From Pararhizobium gei (GTDB lineage: Bacteria > Pseudomonadota > Alphaproteobacteria > Rhizobiales > Rhizobiaceae), in assembly GCF_029223885.1 (NCBI RefSeq), contig NZ_CP119409.1:2506001-2570000 (forward strand): 64,000 nt of DNA, read 5' to 3'. Position numbers and translations under genes: made by a program. Positions 25,324-34,526 of this stretch are shown here, piece by piece; the first letter of the stretch is position 1; each line of letters begins with the position of its first letter. The notes under the pieces are model-generated. The model had not been told where the DNA came from and did not search any database. It saw only the letters and a list, made by a program, of their open reading frames with translations.

Positions 25324-27174
25324 CTATTCCGCAGCAGCGTCCCGATCTTCATCGGCGAGAAACCCGCCTGATTGCCGGGACCAGAGGTCGGCATAGAGCC
25401 CTTTGCGCGCCACCAGTTCGGCATGGTTGCCGGTCTCGACGATTTTTCCCGCTTCGAGGATGACCAGCCTGTCCATCTCCGTCAGCGTCGACAGACGGTG
25501 GGCGATGGCAATCACCGTCTTGCCGGCCATCAGGGCAAACAGGTTCTCCTGGATCGCGGCCTCGACCTCCGAATCAAGCGCCGACGTCGCCTCGTCAAGG
25601 ATCAGGATCGGCGCGTCTTTCAGGAAAACGCGGGCAATGGCGATCCGCTGGCGCTGGCCGCCGGAAAGCTTGACGCCGCGCTCGCCGACCTGCGCATCCA
25701 GCCCCCTGCGGCCCTGGTTATCCTCGAGAAGCTCGATGAAGTCCCAGGCATTGGCCCGCTTGGCGGCAGCGATGATATCGGCATCGCCGGCTTCCGGGTG
25801 GCCATAGGCGATGTTTTCGCGGATCGACCGGTGCAGCAGCGACGTGTCCTGCGTCACCACGCCGACCTTGGCGCGCAGGCTGTCCTGCGTCACACCGGCA
25901 ATATCCTGCCCATCGATCCGGATCGTACCCGCTTCGAGATTGTAGAACCGCAGAAGCAAATTCATCAGCGTCGTCTTGCCGGCGCCCGACCGCCCGACGA
26001 GACCGATCTTCTCGCCCGGCCGGATCGTAAGCGACAGATTGTCAATGACGCCCCTGGCCTTGCCGTAGTGGAAGCGGATGTTTTCGAAGGCAATCGCTCC
26101 TTGCGGAGCAGACAGGACCGGAGCGCCCGGTGCGTCGAGAATATCCTGCGCCTTCGTCATCATGCTCATGCCGTCATAGACGGTGCCGATATTTTCGAAC
26201 AGCGCCGAGACTTCCCACATCACCCACTGAGACATGCCGTTGATGCGCATGGCGAGCGCCACGGCGATGGCGATCGATCCCACGGACATGCCGCTGGTCA
26301 ACCAGAAATAGATGCCGAGCGACGAGATCGCAAACAGCGCTATGCAGTTGTTCGTATAGACGAGCACATGAAACAGCGTCACCTTGCGCATCTGCCGTTG
26401 CACGGTCTGCAGGAAGGCGTCCATGCTTTCCTTGGCGTAGACCTCCTCGCGCCCCGCATGCGAAAACAGCTTCACGGTGGCGATGTTCGTGTAGCTGTCG
26501 ACGATACGGCCCGTCATCATCGAGCGGGCATCGGCCTGCTCCTTGGAAATCTTGCGAAGGCGCGGAACGAAATAGCTGACGATGCCGGCATAAACCGTGA
26601 TCCAGATGACCAGCGGCGCCAGCAGCCGCCAGTCGGCGGCCGCGACGACAACCAGCATCGAGACGAAGTAGCTGACGACGTAGACGAAGACGTCGAGGAT
26701 CTTCATCACCGTTTCGCGCACGGCAAGCGAGGTCTGCATGACCTTCGTCGCAACGCGGCCGGCAAATTCATTGGCGAAGAAGGTCATGCTCTGGCGCAGA
26801 AGATAACGATGCATCTGCCAGCGGCCGATCATCGGGTAATTGCCGAGCAGGATCTGATGCATGATCAGCGAATCGAAGGCGACGAGTGCCGGCAGGCCGA
26901 TCAGGATCAGCATCGCCATCCAGAACAGCTTTGTCCCCTCTGCCTCCAGGAACGTCTCGGGTCTCGCCGCAGACAACCAGTCGACCACATTGCCAAGAAA
27001 CTGGAACAGTGCCACTTCCCCGACGGCAATCAGCGCGGTGCAGATCGCCATGGTCAAAAGCCAGGGCGCCGCCGGCTTGCTGTAGTGCCAGCAAAAGGCG
27101 AACAGGCCCTGCGGCGGCGCCTGGGGCTCCTCGGCGGGATAAGGATCGAGGCGGGATTCAAACCAGCCGAACAT
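25324..27174 (-). CDS. ABC exporter, fused membrane and ATPase domains (paralogue)
   Basis: This 616-residue half-transporter has the same architecture as its downstream neighbour, with Walker A GRSGAGKTTLMNLLL, signature LSGGQRQRIAIARV and Walker B ILILDEATSALD. Both begin with a short Pro-rich segment and share a very similar C-terminus ending LYADLWSRQSGGFLA. They look like an old tandem duplication. A 19-base palindrome stands 30 bases before its ATG. Lipid or drug export is the family's usual role. Confidence 0.9.
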   Translation of the reverse strand: MFGWFESRLDPYPAEEPQAPPQGLFAFCWHYSKPAAPWLLTMAICTALIAVGEVALFQFLGNVVDWLSAARPETFLEAEGTKLFWMAMLILIGLPALVAFDSLIMHQILLGNYPMIGRWQMHRYLLRQSMTFFANEFAGRVATKVMQTSLAVRETVMKILDVFVYVVSYFVSMLVVVAAADWRLLAPLVIWITVYAGIVSYFVPRLRKISKEQADARSMMTGRIVDSYTNIATVKLFSHAGREEVYAKESMDAFLQTVQRQMRKVTLFHVLVYTNNCIALFAISSLGIYFWLTSGMSVGSIAIAVALAMRINGMSQWVMWEVSALFENIGTVYDGMSMMTKAQDILDAPGAPVLSAPQGAIAFENIRFHYGKARGVIDNLSLTIRPGEKIGLVGRSGAGKTTLMNLLLRFYNLEAGTIRIDGQDIAGVTQDSLRAKVGVVTQDTSLLHRSIRENIAYGHPEAGDADIIAAAKRANAWDFIELLEDNQGRRGLDAQVGERGVKLSGGQRQRIAIARVFLKDAPILILDEATSALDSEVEAAIQENLFALMAGKTVIAIAHRLSTLTEMDRLVILEAGKIVETGNHAELVARKGLYADLWSRQSGGFLADEDRDAAAE

Positions 27175-27549
27175 GATCAGACTCCATCAGACGATCTGTG
27201 AAGGAGGCGGACGGTCCGCCTCATAAGGGAAACTCAAACCGGCAAACAACGAAAAACAGGCGAAGCGACTGTCTGGAGAGCGGACGATCATCCGCCGGAA
27301 AAGCGGGAAGTGCGGAACCGATCAGCCCACCAGGACTGGAGAAACAACCCGGAGACGGTCGATCATCGGGTAATCCATGCATGCCTCCGGTGGTTCGCGT
27401 TGACGATGCCCGCAGACTTAGGGGGTTTTGCGGGGATAGGCCAGATTGCATTGCACATTTTCTGCGCATCGCGATCTACAAAACGGCTCTGTTGCGATAA
27501 CGGCACAGATCGATTACGAGCTTTGATCAACGCCATGAACATGATTGAT
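27175..27549. promoter_or_regulatory. divergent intergenic region with a hairpin-forming palindrome
   Basis: The 375 bases between the ABC exporter and trmL hold no supported gene. GAGGCGGA-CGG-TCCGCCTC at 27204-27222 is a perfect 8-bp inverted repeat with a 3-base loop, placed 30-48 bases before the exporter start. It could be an operator or a leader hairpin. Confidence 0.4.
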
Positions 27550-28014
27550 ATGTCACGATATCCGCTTCGCATCGCCCTCTATCAGCCTGACATTCCCGGC
27601 AATACAGGCACGATCCTGCGCCTTGCCGCCTGCCTCGACCTCGCCGTAGATATCATCGAACCCGCCGGCTTCGACCTGTCGGATCGCAATCTGAAACGCG
27701 CCGGCATGGATTACATCGCGGCAGCCGCCCTGACACGCCATATCAACTGGGAGCGCTTTCTGGAAGCGCAAGCCGCGCAGGGGCGCCGTCTTGTGCTGGC
27801 GACGACCAAGGCTGCCGATCCCTATACGCGCTTTGCCTTTCAGCCGGGCGATACGCTTCTTTTTGGCCGCGAAAGCGCCGGCGTGCCGGATCATGTCCAC
27901 GAGAGGGCGGACGGACGAATCGTCATTCCGATGGCCAATGGTCAACGATCCCTGAATATCGCCATGTCGGTCGCAATGCTCTGCGGCGAGGCGATCCGCC
28001 AATTGTCCGTTTGA
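27550..28014 (+). CDS. trmL: tRNA (cytidine/uridine-2'-O-)-methyltransferase TrmL
   Basis: TrmL 2'-O-methylates the wobble base 34 of certain leucine tRNAs. The 154-residue SPOUT protein shows the family segments LYQPDIPGNTGTILRLAA, LLFGRESAGVP and the knotted C-terminal IPM..GQRSLNIAMSVAML. I took the ATG at 27550 because it gives the typical short N-terminus; ATGs at 27535 and 27541 are in the same frame and none has a strong ribosome binding site. Confidence 0.9.
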   Translation: MSRYPLRIALYQPDIPGNTGTILRLAACLDLAVDIIEPAGFDLSDRNLKRAGMDYIAAAALTRHINWERFLEAQAAQGRRLVLATTKAADPYTRFAFQPGDTLLFGRESAGVPDHVHERADGRIVIPMANGQRSLNIAMSVAMLCGEAIRQLSV

Positions 28015-28052
28015 ACGGCCACCGCACGGCAAGCCGCGACAGCGTCGCCTGT

Positions 28053-28313
28053 TCAATCGGCGGTCGGCAGTCTGCGCATCGTGAACTCGATTTCATCGCC
28101 GTCCAGCTGCCGCCAGCTTTCAACCTCGGTCCAATAGGCCGCCTTGGGCCAGGTATCGAACCACTCCTTTGCTTTTTCCCGCGCATGAAGGCGGTTAAGG
28201 CGATAGGTCTCCCGCACGAACGGGCTCTGGGCAGCCCGTCCCTCACTCTTTCGCTGTCGAGCTATCTGTTGCCGCAATCCTTCGAGCGGCGGCCGCGCCG
28301 GTATTTTTGCCAT
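28053..28313 (-). CDS. small conserved-type protein of unknown function
   Basis: The 86-residue protein is basic at the N-terminus and rich in Trp and charged residues (EKAKEWFDTWPKAAYWTEVESW). AGAGGTG upstream of the ATG at 28313 is a reasonable ribosome binding site. No domain, signal peptide or membrane segment is visible, so it is probably cytoplasmic. It converges with trmL and is divergent from hemF. I do not recognise the family. Confidence 0.65.
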   Translation of the reverse strand: MAKIPARPPLEGLRQQIARQRKSEGRAAQSPFVRETYRLNRLHAREKAKEWFDTWPKAAYWTEVESWRQLDGDEIEFTMRRLPTAD

Positions 28314-28502
28314 GGAGCCCACCTCTTTGCAGTCGAGCCTGTCTGCGCAAGATAGGAGATATGCAGGAATTTGCCAGTCCCGTCACGCGCCGCTGCCCCT
28401 GCGGCATTTTGCGTCCGGTGGCGCGTTGCCAAACACGACGGAAATATGGTCTTTCGGTTCAGAGGAATCACGCGGCGGCACGCCGTGAACAAGGACGCAC
28501 CC

Positions 28503-29414
28503 ATGGAACGACCGGAGTTGCCGCAGGGCTTGCCTGCCGATATCGAAGACAAGAAGGCGAAGGCCGCGGCCTGGTTCGAAAGCCTGCGCGACACGATTTG
28601 CTCATCTTTCGAAATGCTGGAAGACGACGTGACGGGTCCGCTGTCAGACGGCGAGCCCGGCCGGTTCGAAGCAAAGGACTGGCTGAGGGATGAGGGAGCA
28701 GGCGGCGGTGGCCGCATGTCGATGATGTCCGGCCGCGTCTTCGAGAAAGTCGGAGTGCATACCTCCACGGTGCATGGCGAATTTTCACCCGAGTTCCGCA
28801 GCCAGATACCGGGCGCCAGCGCAGACCCGCGCTTCTGGGCTTCCGGCATCTCGCTGATTGCCCATCCGGTCAATCCAAACGTACCCGCCGTGCATATGAA
28901 CACGCGCATGGTCGTGACGACCAGTCATTGGTTCGGCGGCGGCGCCGACCTGACGCCTGTTCTTGGACGGCGCAGGACGCAGACGGACCCGGACACCGTC
29001 TTGTTTCATCGCGGCATGGAAGTCACCTGCAAACGCCACGCGGTGGCCGACTACCCCCATTTCAAGCAATGGTGCGACGAGTATTTCTTCCTCAAGCACC
29101 GCAATGAAGCGCGTGGCATCGGCGGTATTTTTTATGACTGGCTGCATTCGGATGAGGAAAAGGGCGGCTGGGATGCCGACTTCGCCTTCACCCAGGATGT
29201 CGGCAAGGCCTTCAACCTCGTCTATCCGAAAATTGTCCGGACGAACTTCAACACGCCCTGGACGGAAGAGGACCGCGACGAACAACTGGTACGGCGCGGT
29301 CGCTATGTCGAATTCAATTTGCTCTACGATCGAGGCACGATCTTCGGGCTGAAGACCGGCGGCAATGTGGACTCGATCCTGTCTTCCATGCCACCCGTGG
29401 TCCGCTGGCCGTAA
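28503..29414 (+). CDS. hemF: oxygen-dependent coproporphyrinogen III oxidase
   Basis: HemF performs the aerobic oxidative decarboxylation of coproporphyrinogen III in heme synthesis. The 303-residue protein contains the family signature region from [17 protein letters not shown] to [15 protein letters not shown] and RGIGGIFYD. The ATG at 28503 gives the usual N-terminus; the open frame upstream to 28371 looks non-coding. It stands alone, with a small secreted-protein gene converging from the other side. Confidence 0.95.
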   Translation: MERPELPQGLPADIEDKKAKAAAWFESLRDTICSSFEMLEDDVTGPLSDGEPGRFEAKDWLRDEGAGGGGRMSMMSGRVFEKVGVHTSTVHGEFSPEFRSQIPGASADPRFWASGISLIAHPVNPNVPAVHMNTRMVVTTSHWFGGGADLTPVLGRRRTQTDPDTVLFHRGMEVTCKRHAVADYPHFKQWCDEYFFLKHRNEARGIGGIFYDWLHSDEEKGGWDADFAFTQDVGKAFNLVYPKIVRTNFNTPWTEEDRDEQLVRRGRYVEFNLLYDRGTIFGLKTGGNVDSILSSMPPVVRWP

Positions 29415-29458
29415 CGGCGATCCCGGCTGTCCGGCGGCCGGGTCGTCCATCGACGGAA

Positions 29459-29716
29459 TCAATCGCAGAACTTGATTTTCTTGAAATACAGATTGCCCCA
29501 CTTGTCCCAGCGCTTCACCTTCTTGACATAGCATGACGGCTCGTAATGGCCGCCACCATAGTAGCCGCTGTTGTAGAAACCGACTGAAAAGCCGCCGAAT
29601 GGGTTACCGTGATAACCATGGTGGTGGTGATGATTTTTGTGTCCCGCATAGGACGGAGCTGCGAACGAGACAGCGGCGATGATCGCGACGGTGGCGGAAA
29701 TGATGATCTTACGCAT
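29459..29716 (-). CDS. small secreted His/Gly/Tyr-rich protein
   Basis: The 85-residue product has a clear signal peptide (MRKIIISATVAIIAAVSFA, cleavage near APSYA) and a short mature part with a His cluster (HKNHHHHHGYHGN), a Gly/Tyr stretch, and a basic C-terminus with two Cys that could pair. AGAGGAGAATACC before the ATG is an excellent ribosome binding site. The His cluster suggests metal binding, which is inference. A 7-bp inverted repeat with a TTTT loop lies 23-40 bases upstream. Confidence 0.78.
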   Translation of the reverse strand: MRKIIISATVAIIAAVSFAAPSYAGHKNHHHHHGYHGNPFGGFSVGFYNSGYYGGGHYEPSCYVKKVKRWDKWGNLYFKKIKFCD

Positions 29717-29738
29717 GGTATTCTCCTCTGGCTGTAGC

Positions 29739-29756
29739 GGATGACTTTTGTCATCC
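29739..29756. promoter_or_regulatory. inverted repeat GGATGAC-TTTT-GTCATCC
   Basis: A perfect 7-bp inverted repeat lies between the divergent His-rich secreted protein gene and the BON gene, 23-40 bases before the former's ATG. It may be an operator or a leader hairpin. Confidence 0.35.
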
Positions 29757-29871
29757 AGTGACCAGACAATCGCACGGCCGCCGCCTTCGCGCTGTTTCGG
29801 ATGGAACAGGGTGAACAAAGCAGCGCTTGCGGCGTTATCTTCTGGCAATTGCTGTCAGGAGAACGAACGTA

Positions 29872-30135
29872 GTGGTTTTCAAGGAACGCACATTTCATGG
29901 TATTGCACCCGAAATGATTTTGCCCGACGGTACGGCTGAACTCGAGAGCCGGGTCGCCAATTGCCTGGCGGCCGTCGATGGCATCGATGCCACCGCCATC
30001 TCGGTAACGGCCAAGGGCAACATCATCGTGCTCACCGGGAATGTGCTGAGCATCGAAGAGGTCGAGCGGGCCGAGGAAGCCGCCAGCACTGTAGAAGGCG
30101 TCGATGAAATCCTCAATCAGCTCATCGTAACCTGA
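29872..30135 (+). CDS. BON-domain protein
   Basis: The 87-residue protein is a single BON domain (about residues 20-85; AISVTAKGNIIVLTGNVLSIEEVERAEEAASTVEGV reads as the beta-alpha-beta core). I chose the GTG at 29872, which has AGGAG ten bases upstream. No signal peptide is visible. BON domains bind membranes or phospholipid and are often stress-induced. Its TGA abuts the stop of the convergent lipoprotein gene with no base between. Confidence 0.78.
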   Translation: MVFKERTFHGIAPEMILPDGTAELESRVANCLAAVDGIDATAISVTAKGNIIVLTGNVLSIEEVERAEEAASTVEGVDEILNQLIVT

Positions 30136-30750
30136 TCAGATCGCCTTCAGGGTCCAGGACACGATGTCGGCTGCGACGGTTGCAAACGCACTGTCGAGCG
30201 ACGCAACCAATGCGGCGTTGCCGCTTCCCCGAACAGGTATGACTGCCCGGAATGCTTTTTGTCGGGCGACGGTACCGTTCTTGTCGTTCAGTATCTTAGC
30301 AAAAATTTCCACGATGGCCGAATCCGCACCTTCGGTCGAGACTTCGAAAGCCCGGATCTCGGTGACGATCTGGTAGTCGATTGCCAGTCCCTCGCCAGGC
30401 TTGCCGACGCCGCCGATTTTCCCGGTATTCTCGAACGCCTGGACGAGTTTCGCCTGCACCACTTTGGGCAGCCGGTCGCTCCACTGGGAATTGGCGAGAT
30501 ACTGGATTTCGGAGGCTGACAGCCGCACGACGATCTGCTCGCTGTCGATCGCCTTCAGTGCCGTCGGTTCGGGAACGAGGATCTGCTTTCCGCTTGATGC
30601 CGGACCTTCGACGAGCGGGGACGCGGAGAGGCTGTAGGTATCGTTGTTCGCCTTGCCGCCGCAGGCAGCCAGTCCGCCTGCGACCAGAAGAAGAACAGAG
30701 GCCCGGAGCAACCCTGCCGCAGAAACACGAGAAACACCGGAAAAATTCAT
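30136..30750 (-). CDS. ABC-type transport auxiliary lipoprotein (PqiC-like)
   Basis: The 204-residue protein has a lipoprotein signal peptide ending in the lipobox LAAC, followed by a beta-strand-rich domain (IQYLANSQWSDRLPKVVQAKLVQAFE) typical of the PqiC/DUF330 auxiliary lipoproteins associated with MCE transport systems. It follows the mlaD-like gene on the same strand after about 208 bases, so it may have its own promoter while serving the same system. It would reside on the outer membrane's inner face. Confidence 0.82.
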   Translation of the reverse strand: MNFSGVSRVSAAGLLRASVLLLVAGGLAACGGKANNDTYSLSASPLVEGPASSGKQILVPEPTALKAIDSEQIVVRLSASEIQYLANSQWSDRLPKVVQAKLVQAFENTGKIGGVGKPGEGLAIDYQIVTEIRAFEVSTEGADSAIVEIFAKILNDKNGTVARQKAFRAVIPVRGSGNAALVASLDSAFATVAADIVSWTLKAI

Positions 30751-30958
30751 TTCAAATACTATCCTTCGTCAGTCAGCAGCAACTTAGAAGCTCATCGGCT
30801 GAAAACAAGCCGAAAGCAGCCGTAGGCTTGCAAGTATAAGCAAAATACCAACGAGGCTTGCAGCATTGCCACGCACGAACCCTGCGCCTGCGCTGTCCTT
30901 AAGCGATTCGCCCTGCGGACAAACATGAAATCAGAGGTGAAGCAGTCCGCGGTCAGGT

Positions 30959-32329
30959 CTATCTGCGCGTTCTGCCGTCATACTGCTTGACGGTCTCGCC
31001 GCCGAACAGCAGGCGTTGTGGATCCTTGTCGAAGGTCGAGATCGTCGTATCCAGCGTCTTGACCGCCCGCCGCGTGTCGCTGACCAGAGCCTCGATATCG
31101 CGCAACCCGGATCCGGAGAAGCGCTTCAAATTGTCGGCGATGGGGCCGATCTGTGCGTTGACATTGTCGGCCACCCTGCGAAAGGAAGCCAGCGTTGCGC
31201 GCGCGTCGGCCGAAAGCGACGGCGCGTCGGCGTCGCCGAGGAAGCCGTCAAGCTTCACCAGAATGCCATCGACGCGGGTGGACGCGGCGTTGAGCGTGTT
31301 GGCCATCTGCGTGACATCGGTGATCGTCTGGTCGATATCGTTCTGGCGGCCCTTGATCCTGTCCGCCAGATCGCCGATCGAGGCGGCGGCACGGCGCGCA
31401 TCGGCGCTCGCGGCCGAAACATCATTGACCACGCCACCGACTTTCTGGGTATCCACAGCCGCCAGGAGCGTATCGACGCGGCCGAGCGTTGCAGTCGCGT
31501 TCACGCCAAGACGCTCATAGGTGTCGGCGGTCTTGCGGAAACTCGCAAGCGTGTCCGCGACATTGCCCGATGCAGCAGCGAGATCGGTGCTCATCTTTTC
31601 GACGTTGGTGACGATCTGGTTGATTTTCGCCGGATCCACCGACTTCACCAGCGCCTCCGCCGAGGTCAGCGTCGTATCGAGCTTGCCGGCAGCACCCGTA
31701 ATAGATGTTGAAAGCGCGCTGACGCTTTTCAAAAACGTATCGATCCCATCGGCATTGTCGGCGAGCGACTTGGTAAAGCGGTCCGCATTCGAGATCGTGC
31801 TGGTCAGCGGCCCCCGCACATCCTTGACGAAGCCCTGAACATCGCTGATTGCCTCGTTGGCGCGATCAAGGATTTTATCGGCGGTCGCCAGAAGGCTGGT
31901 GACGCTCGACTGGTCGGCCGTGAGTTGCGCGGGTTTGCCCTCGTCGAGCGCCTTGCGCAGAATATTGTCGTCGCCCTTGTTGCCGCCGCTCAGTTCGATA
32001 TAGGCGGCGCCGGTCAGACCCTGGATTTCCAGCGTCGCCGTGGTCGATTTCAGCACCGGCGCATCGGCAGATACTTCTGTGACGGCAACGGAATAGCGGG
32101 GATCGTTCGAGTTGATCGCGAGGCTGCGGACGGAGCCGACGGGGATACCGTTGAAGCGTACCGGCGAGCCGACGCTCAAGCCGTTGGCAGAGCCCGGAAT
32201 GCTGATGACCAGTTCGGCCATCTCGCCGCTGCGGCCATATTGCGACATCCAGTAGACAAAGCCGAACGCGGCAAAAATGACCGCAACGGTGAAAAACCCG
32301 ACGATGGCATAATTGGCTTTAGTTTCCAT
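30959..32329 (-). CDS. mlaD: MCE-family lipid-binding protein (MlaD-like)
   Basis: MlaD-type proteins carry phospholipid between the membranes. This 456-residue protein has one N-terminal membrane helix (about residues 6-28), an MCE domain (about 35-120, VGSPVRFNGIPVGSV and LTGAAYIELSGG) and a long helical C-terminal region of over 300 residues with regular Ala/Asp/Leu spacing. E. coli MlaD lacks so long a tail; it could form a channel-like barrel or coil across the periplasm. The ATG at 32329 was preferred over the one seven codons earlier. It lies 54 bases after the ATPase gene. Confidence 0.88.
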   Translation of the reverse strand: METKANYAIVGFFTVAVIFAAFGFVYWMSQYGRSGEMAELVISIPGSANGLSVGSPVRFNGIPVGSVRSLAINSNDPRYSVAVTEVSADAPVLKSTTATLEIQGLTGAAYIELSGGNKGDDNILRKALDEGKPAQLTADQSSVTSLLATADKILDRANEAISDVQGFVKDVRGPLTSTISNADRFTKSLADNADGIDTFLKSVSALSTSITGAAGKLDTTLTSAEALVKSVDPAKINQIVTNVEKMSTDLAAASGNVADTLASFRKTADTYERLGVNATATLGRVDTLLAAVDTQKVGGVVNDVSAASADARRAAASIGDLADRIKGRQNDIDQTITDVTQMANTLNAASTRVDGILVKLDGFLGDADAPSLSADARATLASFRRVADNVNAQIGPIADNLKRFSGSGLRDIEALVSDTRRAVKTLDTTISTFDKDPQRLLFGGETVKQYDGRTRR

Positions 32330-32383
32330 TGCTACCGCTACCTTTGGCAAAGCCGCCGCCGCGGCTTCCTGCTTTGAACAATA

Positions 32384-33244
32384 TCATTCATGGACCGGAC
32401 TGCGCCGGTCCTCCTCGCGGACGATCGAACGCGCCCGCTTGCCGCGGAAATAGGACTTTACCCAGTCATCGTCACAGACGAGCATGTCCTCGATCGTGCC
32501 TTCGACAAGCACCCTCTTCTGCCCTAGCACGGCGATGCGGTCGCAGACGGAAAACAGACTGTCGAGGTCGTGAGTCACCATATACACGGTCAAACCCAGG
32601 GTGTCGCGCAGTTTGGCGATCAGGTTGTCGAACTCGGCAGCGCCGATCGGATCCAGGCCGGATGTCGGTTCATCGAGGAAAACCAGGTCCGGGTCGAGCG
32701 CCAGCGCCCGGGCGAGAGCGGCGCGCTTGATCATGCCGCCGGACAGTTCGGACGGATATTTGTCGGCCGCCTCCGGCGCCAGACCGACCATTTCGATCTT
32801 CAGCCTTGCAAGCTCGTCCATCAGGTTTTGCGGCAGGTTCAGATATTCGCGCATCGGCACCTGAATGTTTTCCTTCACGGTCAGCGAAGAAAACAGCGCT
32901 CCATGCTGGAAGAGGACGCCGAGCCGCATGTCGAGATCGATACGCTCCTCATCGGTGACCGCGTCATATTCCGAACCGAGGATCATGATGGACCCCGAAC
33001 GGCGGGGAAGCAGACGCAGAACCGTGCGCATCAGAACCGATTTACCCGTCCCGGACGCGCCGACGAAGCCGAGGATTTCCCCGCGGTATATGTCCAGGTT
33101 GAGCTTGTCGAGAACGACATTGGAGCCAAAGGCAACCGTGAGATCCTGGACGGAGAGCACGATTTCCCGCTCGCTCCCGCCATCATTTGGCGCAACGCCC
33201 GGTTCTGTCCTGTTTTCCATGTCCACAGCGTTAGCCTTTTCCAT
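32384..33244 (-). CDS. mlaF: Mla-type ABC transporter ATP-binding protein
   Basis: The 286-residue ATPase has Walker A GASGTGKSVLMRT, signature LSGGMIKRAALARAL and Walker B LVFLDEPTSGLDP. The signature variant with MxKR and the downstream LTVYMVTHDLDSLF are typical of MlaF, which powers phospholipid trafficking. Its ATG overlaps the stop of the permease gene by one base, so the two are coupled. Confidence 0.9.
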   Translation of the reverse strand: MEKANAVDMENRTEPGVAPNDGGSEREIVLSVQDLTVAFGSNVVLDKLNLDIYRGEILGFVGASGTGKSVLMRTVLRLLPRRSGSIMILGSEYDAVTDEERIDLDMRLGVLFQHGALFSSLTVKENIQVPMREYLNLPQNLMDELARLKIEMVGLAPEAADKYPSELSGGMIKRAALARALALDPDLVFLDEPTSGLDPIGAAEFDNLIAKLRDTLGLTVYMVTHDLDSLFSVCDRIAVLGQKRVLVEGTIEDMLVCDDDWVKSYFRGKRARSIVREEDRRSPVHE

Positions 33245-34416
33245 CAGAAGTCGATCGACGCGTAGAAGATGGCAAAAAGGCCATCGACCAGAATGACCAC
33301 GAAAATGGATTTCACCACGGATTGCGTCACATGCTTGCCGAGCGATTCGGCGCTGCCCCCCACTTTAAGCCCTTCCACGGCGGCAACGACGCCGATGATC
33401 AAAGCCATGAACGGCGCCTTGATCATGCCGGCCAGCACCGAGGAAAAATCGACCGCCTCCTGCAGGCGGGCGAGAAAAGTGGAAAACGTAATGCCCGAAT
33501 AACTCCACGTCACCACGGCAGCCCCGGTCAGCGCCGAAAAATTGGCGATAATGGTGAGAAGCGGCAAGGCGACCGTCAGCGCCACGAGCCGGGGGAAAAC
33601 GAGAACCCCGACAGGGCTCAGCCCCATGACCTTCAGCGCGTCGATTTCCTCGCGCATTTTCATCGAGCCGACTTCGGCAGTGATCGCGCTGCCCGAGCGG
33701 CCGGCGATCATGATCGCCGTCAAAAGCACGCCGATCTCACGCAATTGCAAGATACCGACGAGATCGACGACGAACAGTTCGGCGCCGAAATAGCGCAGCT
33801 GAAAGGCGCCCTGCTGGGCAATGATCGCGCCGATTAGGAAGGACATCAGCGTGATGATCGGCACCGCCTGCACGCCCATCTTGTCGATCTGGTTGACGAT
33901 GGCGGCCGGCGACAGGCCGCTATGGCGCCCAAGCTTTAGCTGTGCGCCGCGCACGGCCGAGCCGAGAATGAACATGGCCGCGATCGTGTCTTCCCAGGTG
34001 GACGTAACGGCCCGGCCGATGGGCGAGAAAATCCGCGCAAAGGCCGATTGACGCTCATCGTTTTCGTTGCGCGGCTCTGGAAGGTGCTCCGGCAGAGCCT
34101 TGAGCAGCTCCAGATAGCGCGGCTTGTCGCTGATAAGTTCGGTATCGCCAAGCTTCGCCTTGAAGCGATGGATGATCCAGGCGCCCGCCGTATCGAGAGC
34201 GGTAATGCCGCTAAGATCTATTTTTGCGGACGATCCTGCCTTGGCGCTCATGCCGTCGAGGCGTTCGGTCACAAAATGCACGGAAGCGCTGCGCCAATCC
34301 CCGACCAGCCGATAAATGGGACGTCCACCCTCTCCGGCTTCGTCGAGTTCCACGTCGGTTTTGGCTGTCACTTGCGAGGGCGTCACGTCTGCTGGATCTT
34401 CCGGGGATGGCTGCAT
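33244..34416 (-). CDS. mlaE: Mla-type permease with fused N-terminal STAS domain
   Basis: Residues about 25-115 form a STAS-like domain (KIDLSGITALDTAGAWIIHRF), equivalent to the separate MlaB of E. coli. Residues about 140-390 form the MlaE permease with five or six helices and the conserved EVGSMKMREEIDALKVMGL segment that contacts the ATPase. First gene of the operon permease-ATPase-MCE protein-lipoprotein. The fusion means no free mlaB is needed; no periplasmic MlaC is encoded here. Confidence 0.9.
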   Translation of the reverse strand: MQPSPEDPADVTPSQVTAKTDVELDEAGEGGRPIYRLVGDWRSASVHFVTERLDGMSAKAGSSAKIDLSGITALDTAGAWIIHRFKAKLGDTELISDKPRYLELLKALPEHLPEPRNENDERQSAFARIFSPIGRAVTSTWEDTIAAMFILGSAVRGAQLKLGRHSGLSPAAIVNQIDKMGVQAVPIITLMSFLIGAIIAQQGAFQLRYFGAELFVVDLVGILQLREIGVLLTAIMIAGRSGSAITAEVGSMKMREEIDALKVMGLSPVGVLVFPRLVALTVALPLLTIIANFSALTGAAVVTWSYSGITFSTFLARLQEAVDFSSVLAGMIKAPFMALIIGVVAAVEGLKVGGSAESLGKHVTQSVVKSIFVVILVDGLFAIFYASIDF

Positions 34417-34526
34417 CTGATAAAAGGTGAGCGACTCATAGCCGTTCGGGCCGCTTCTGTCACCGATTCAAACGGTTCTGTACCATTCCGGCTGCGGCTG
34501 AGATAAGCTTGCCACAGGAGAGGCCG

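Noticed and set aside
29803..29828. GGAAC-type EcfG promoter before the BON gene
   Set aside because: The -35-like GGAAC is present, but at the required spacing the -10 reads CGCTT rather than CGTT, so the match is too weak.
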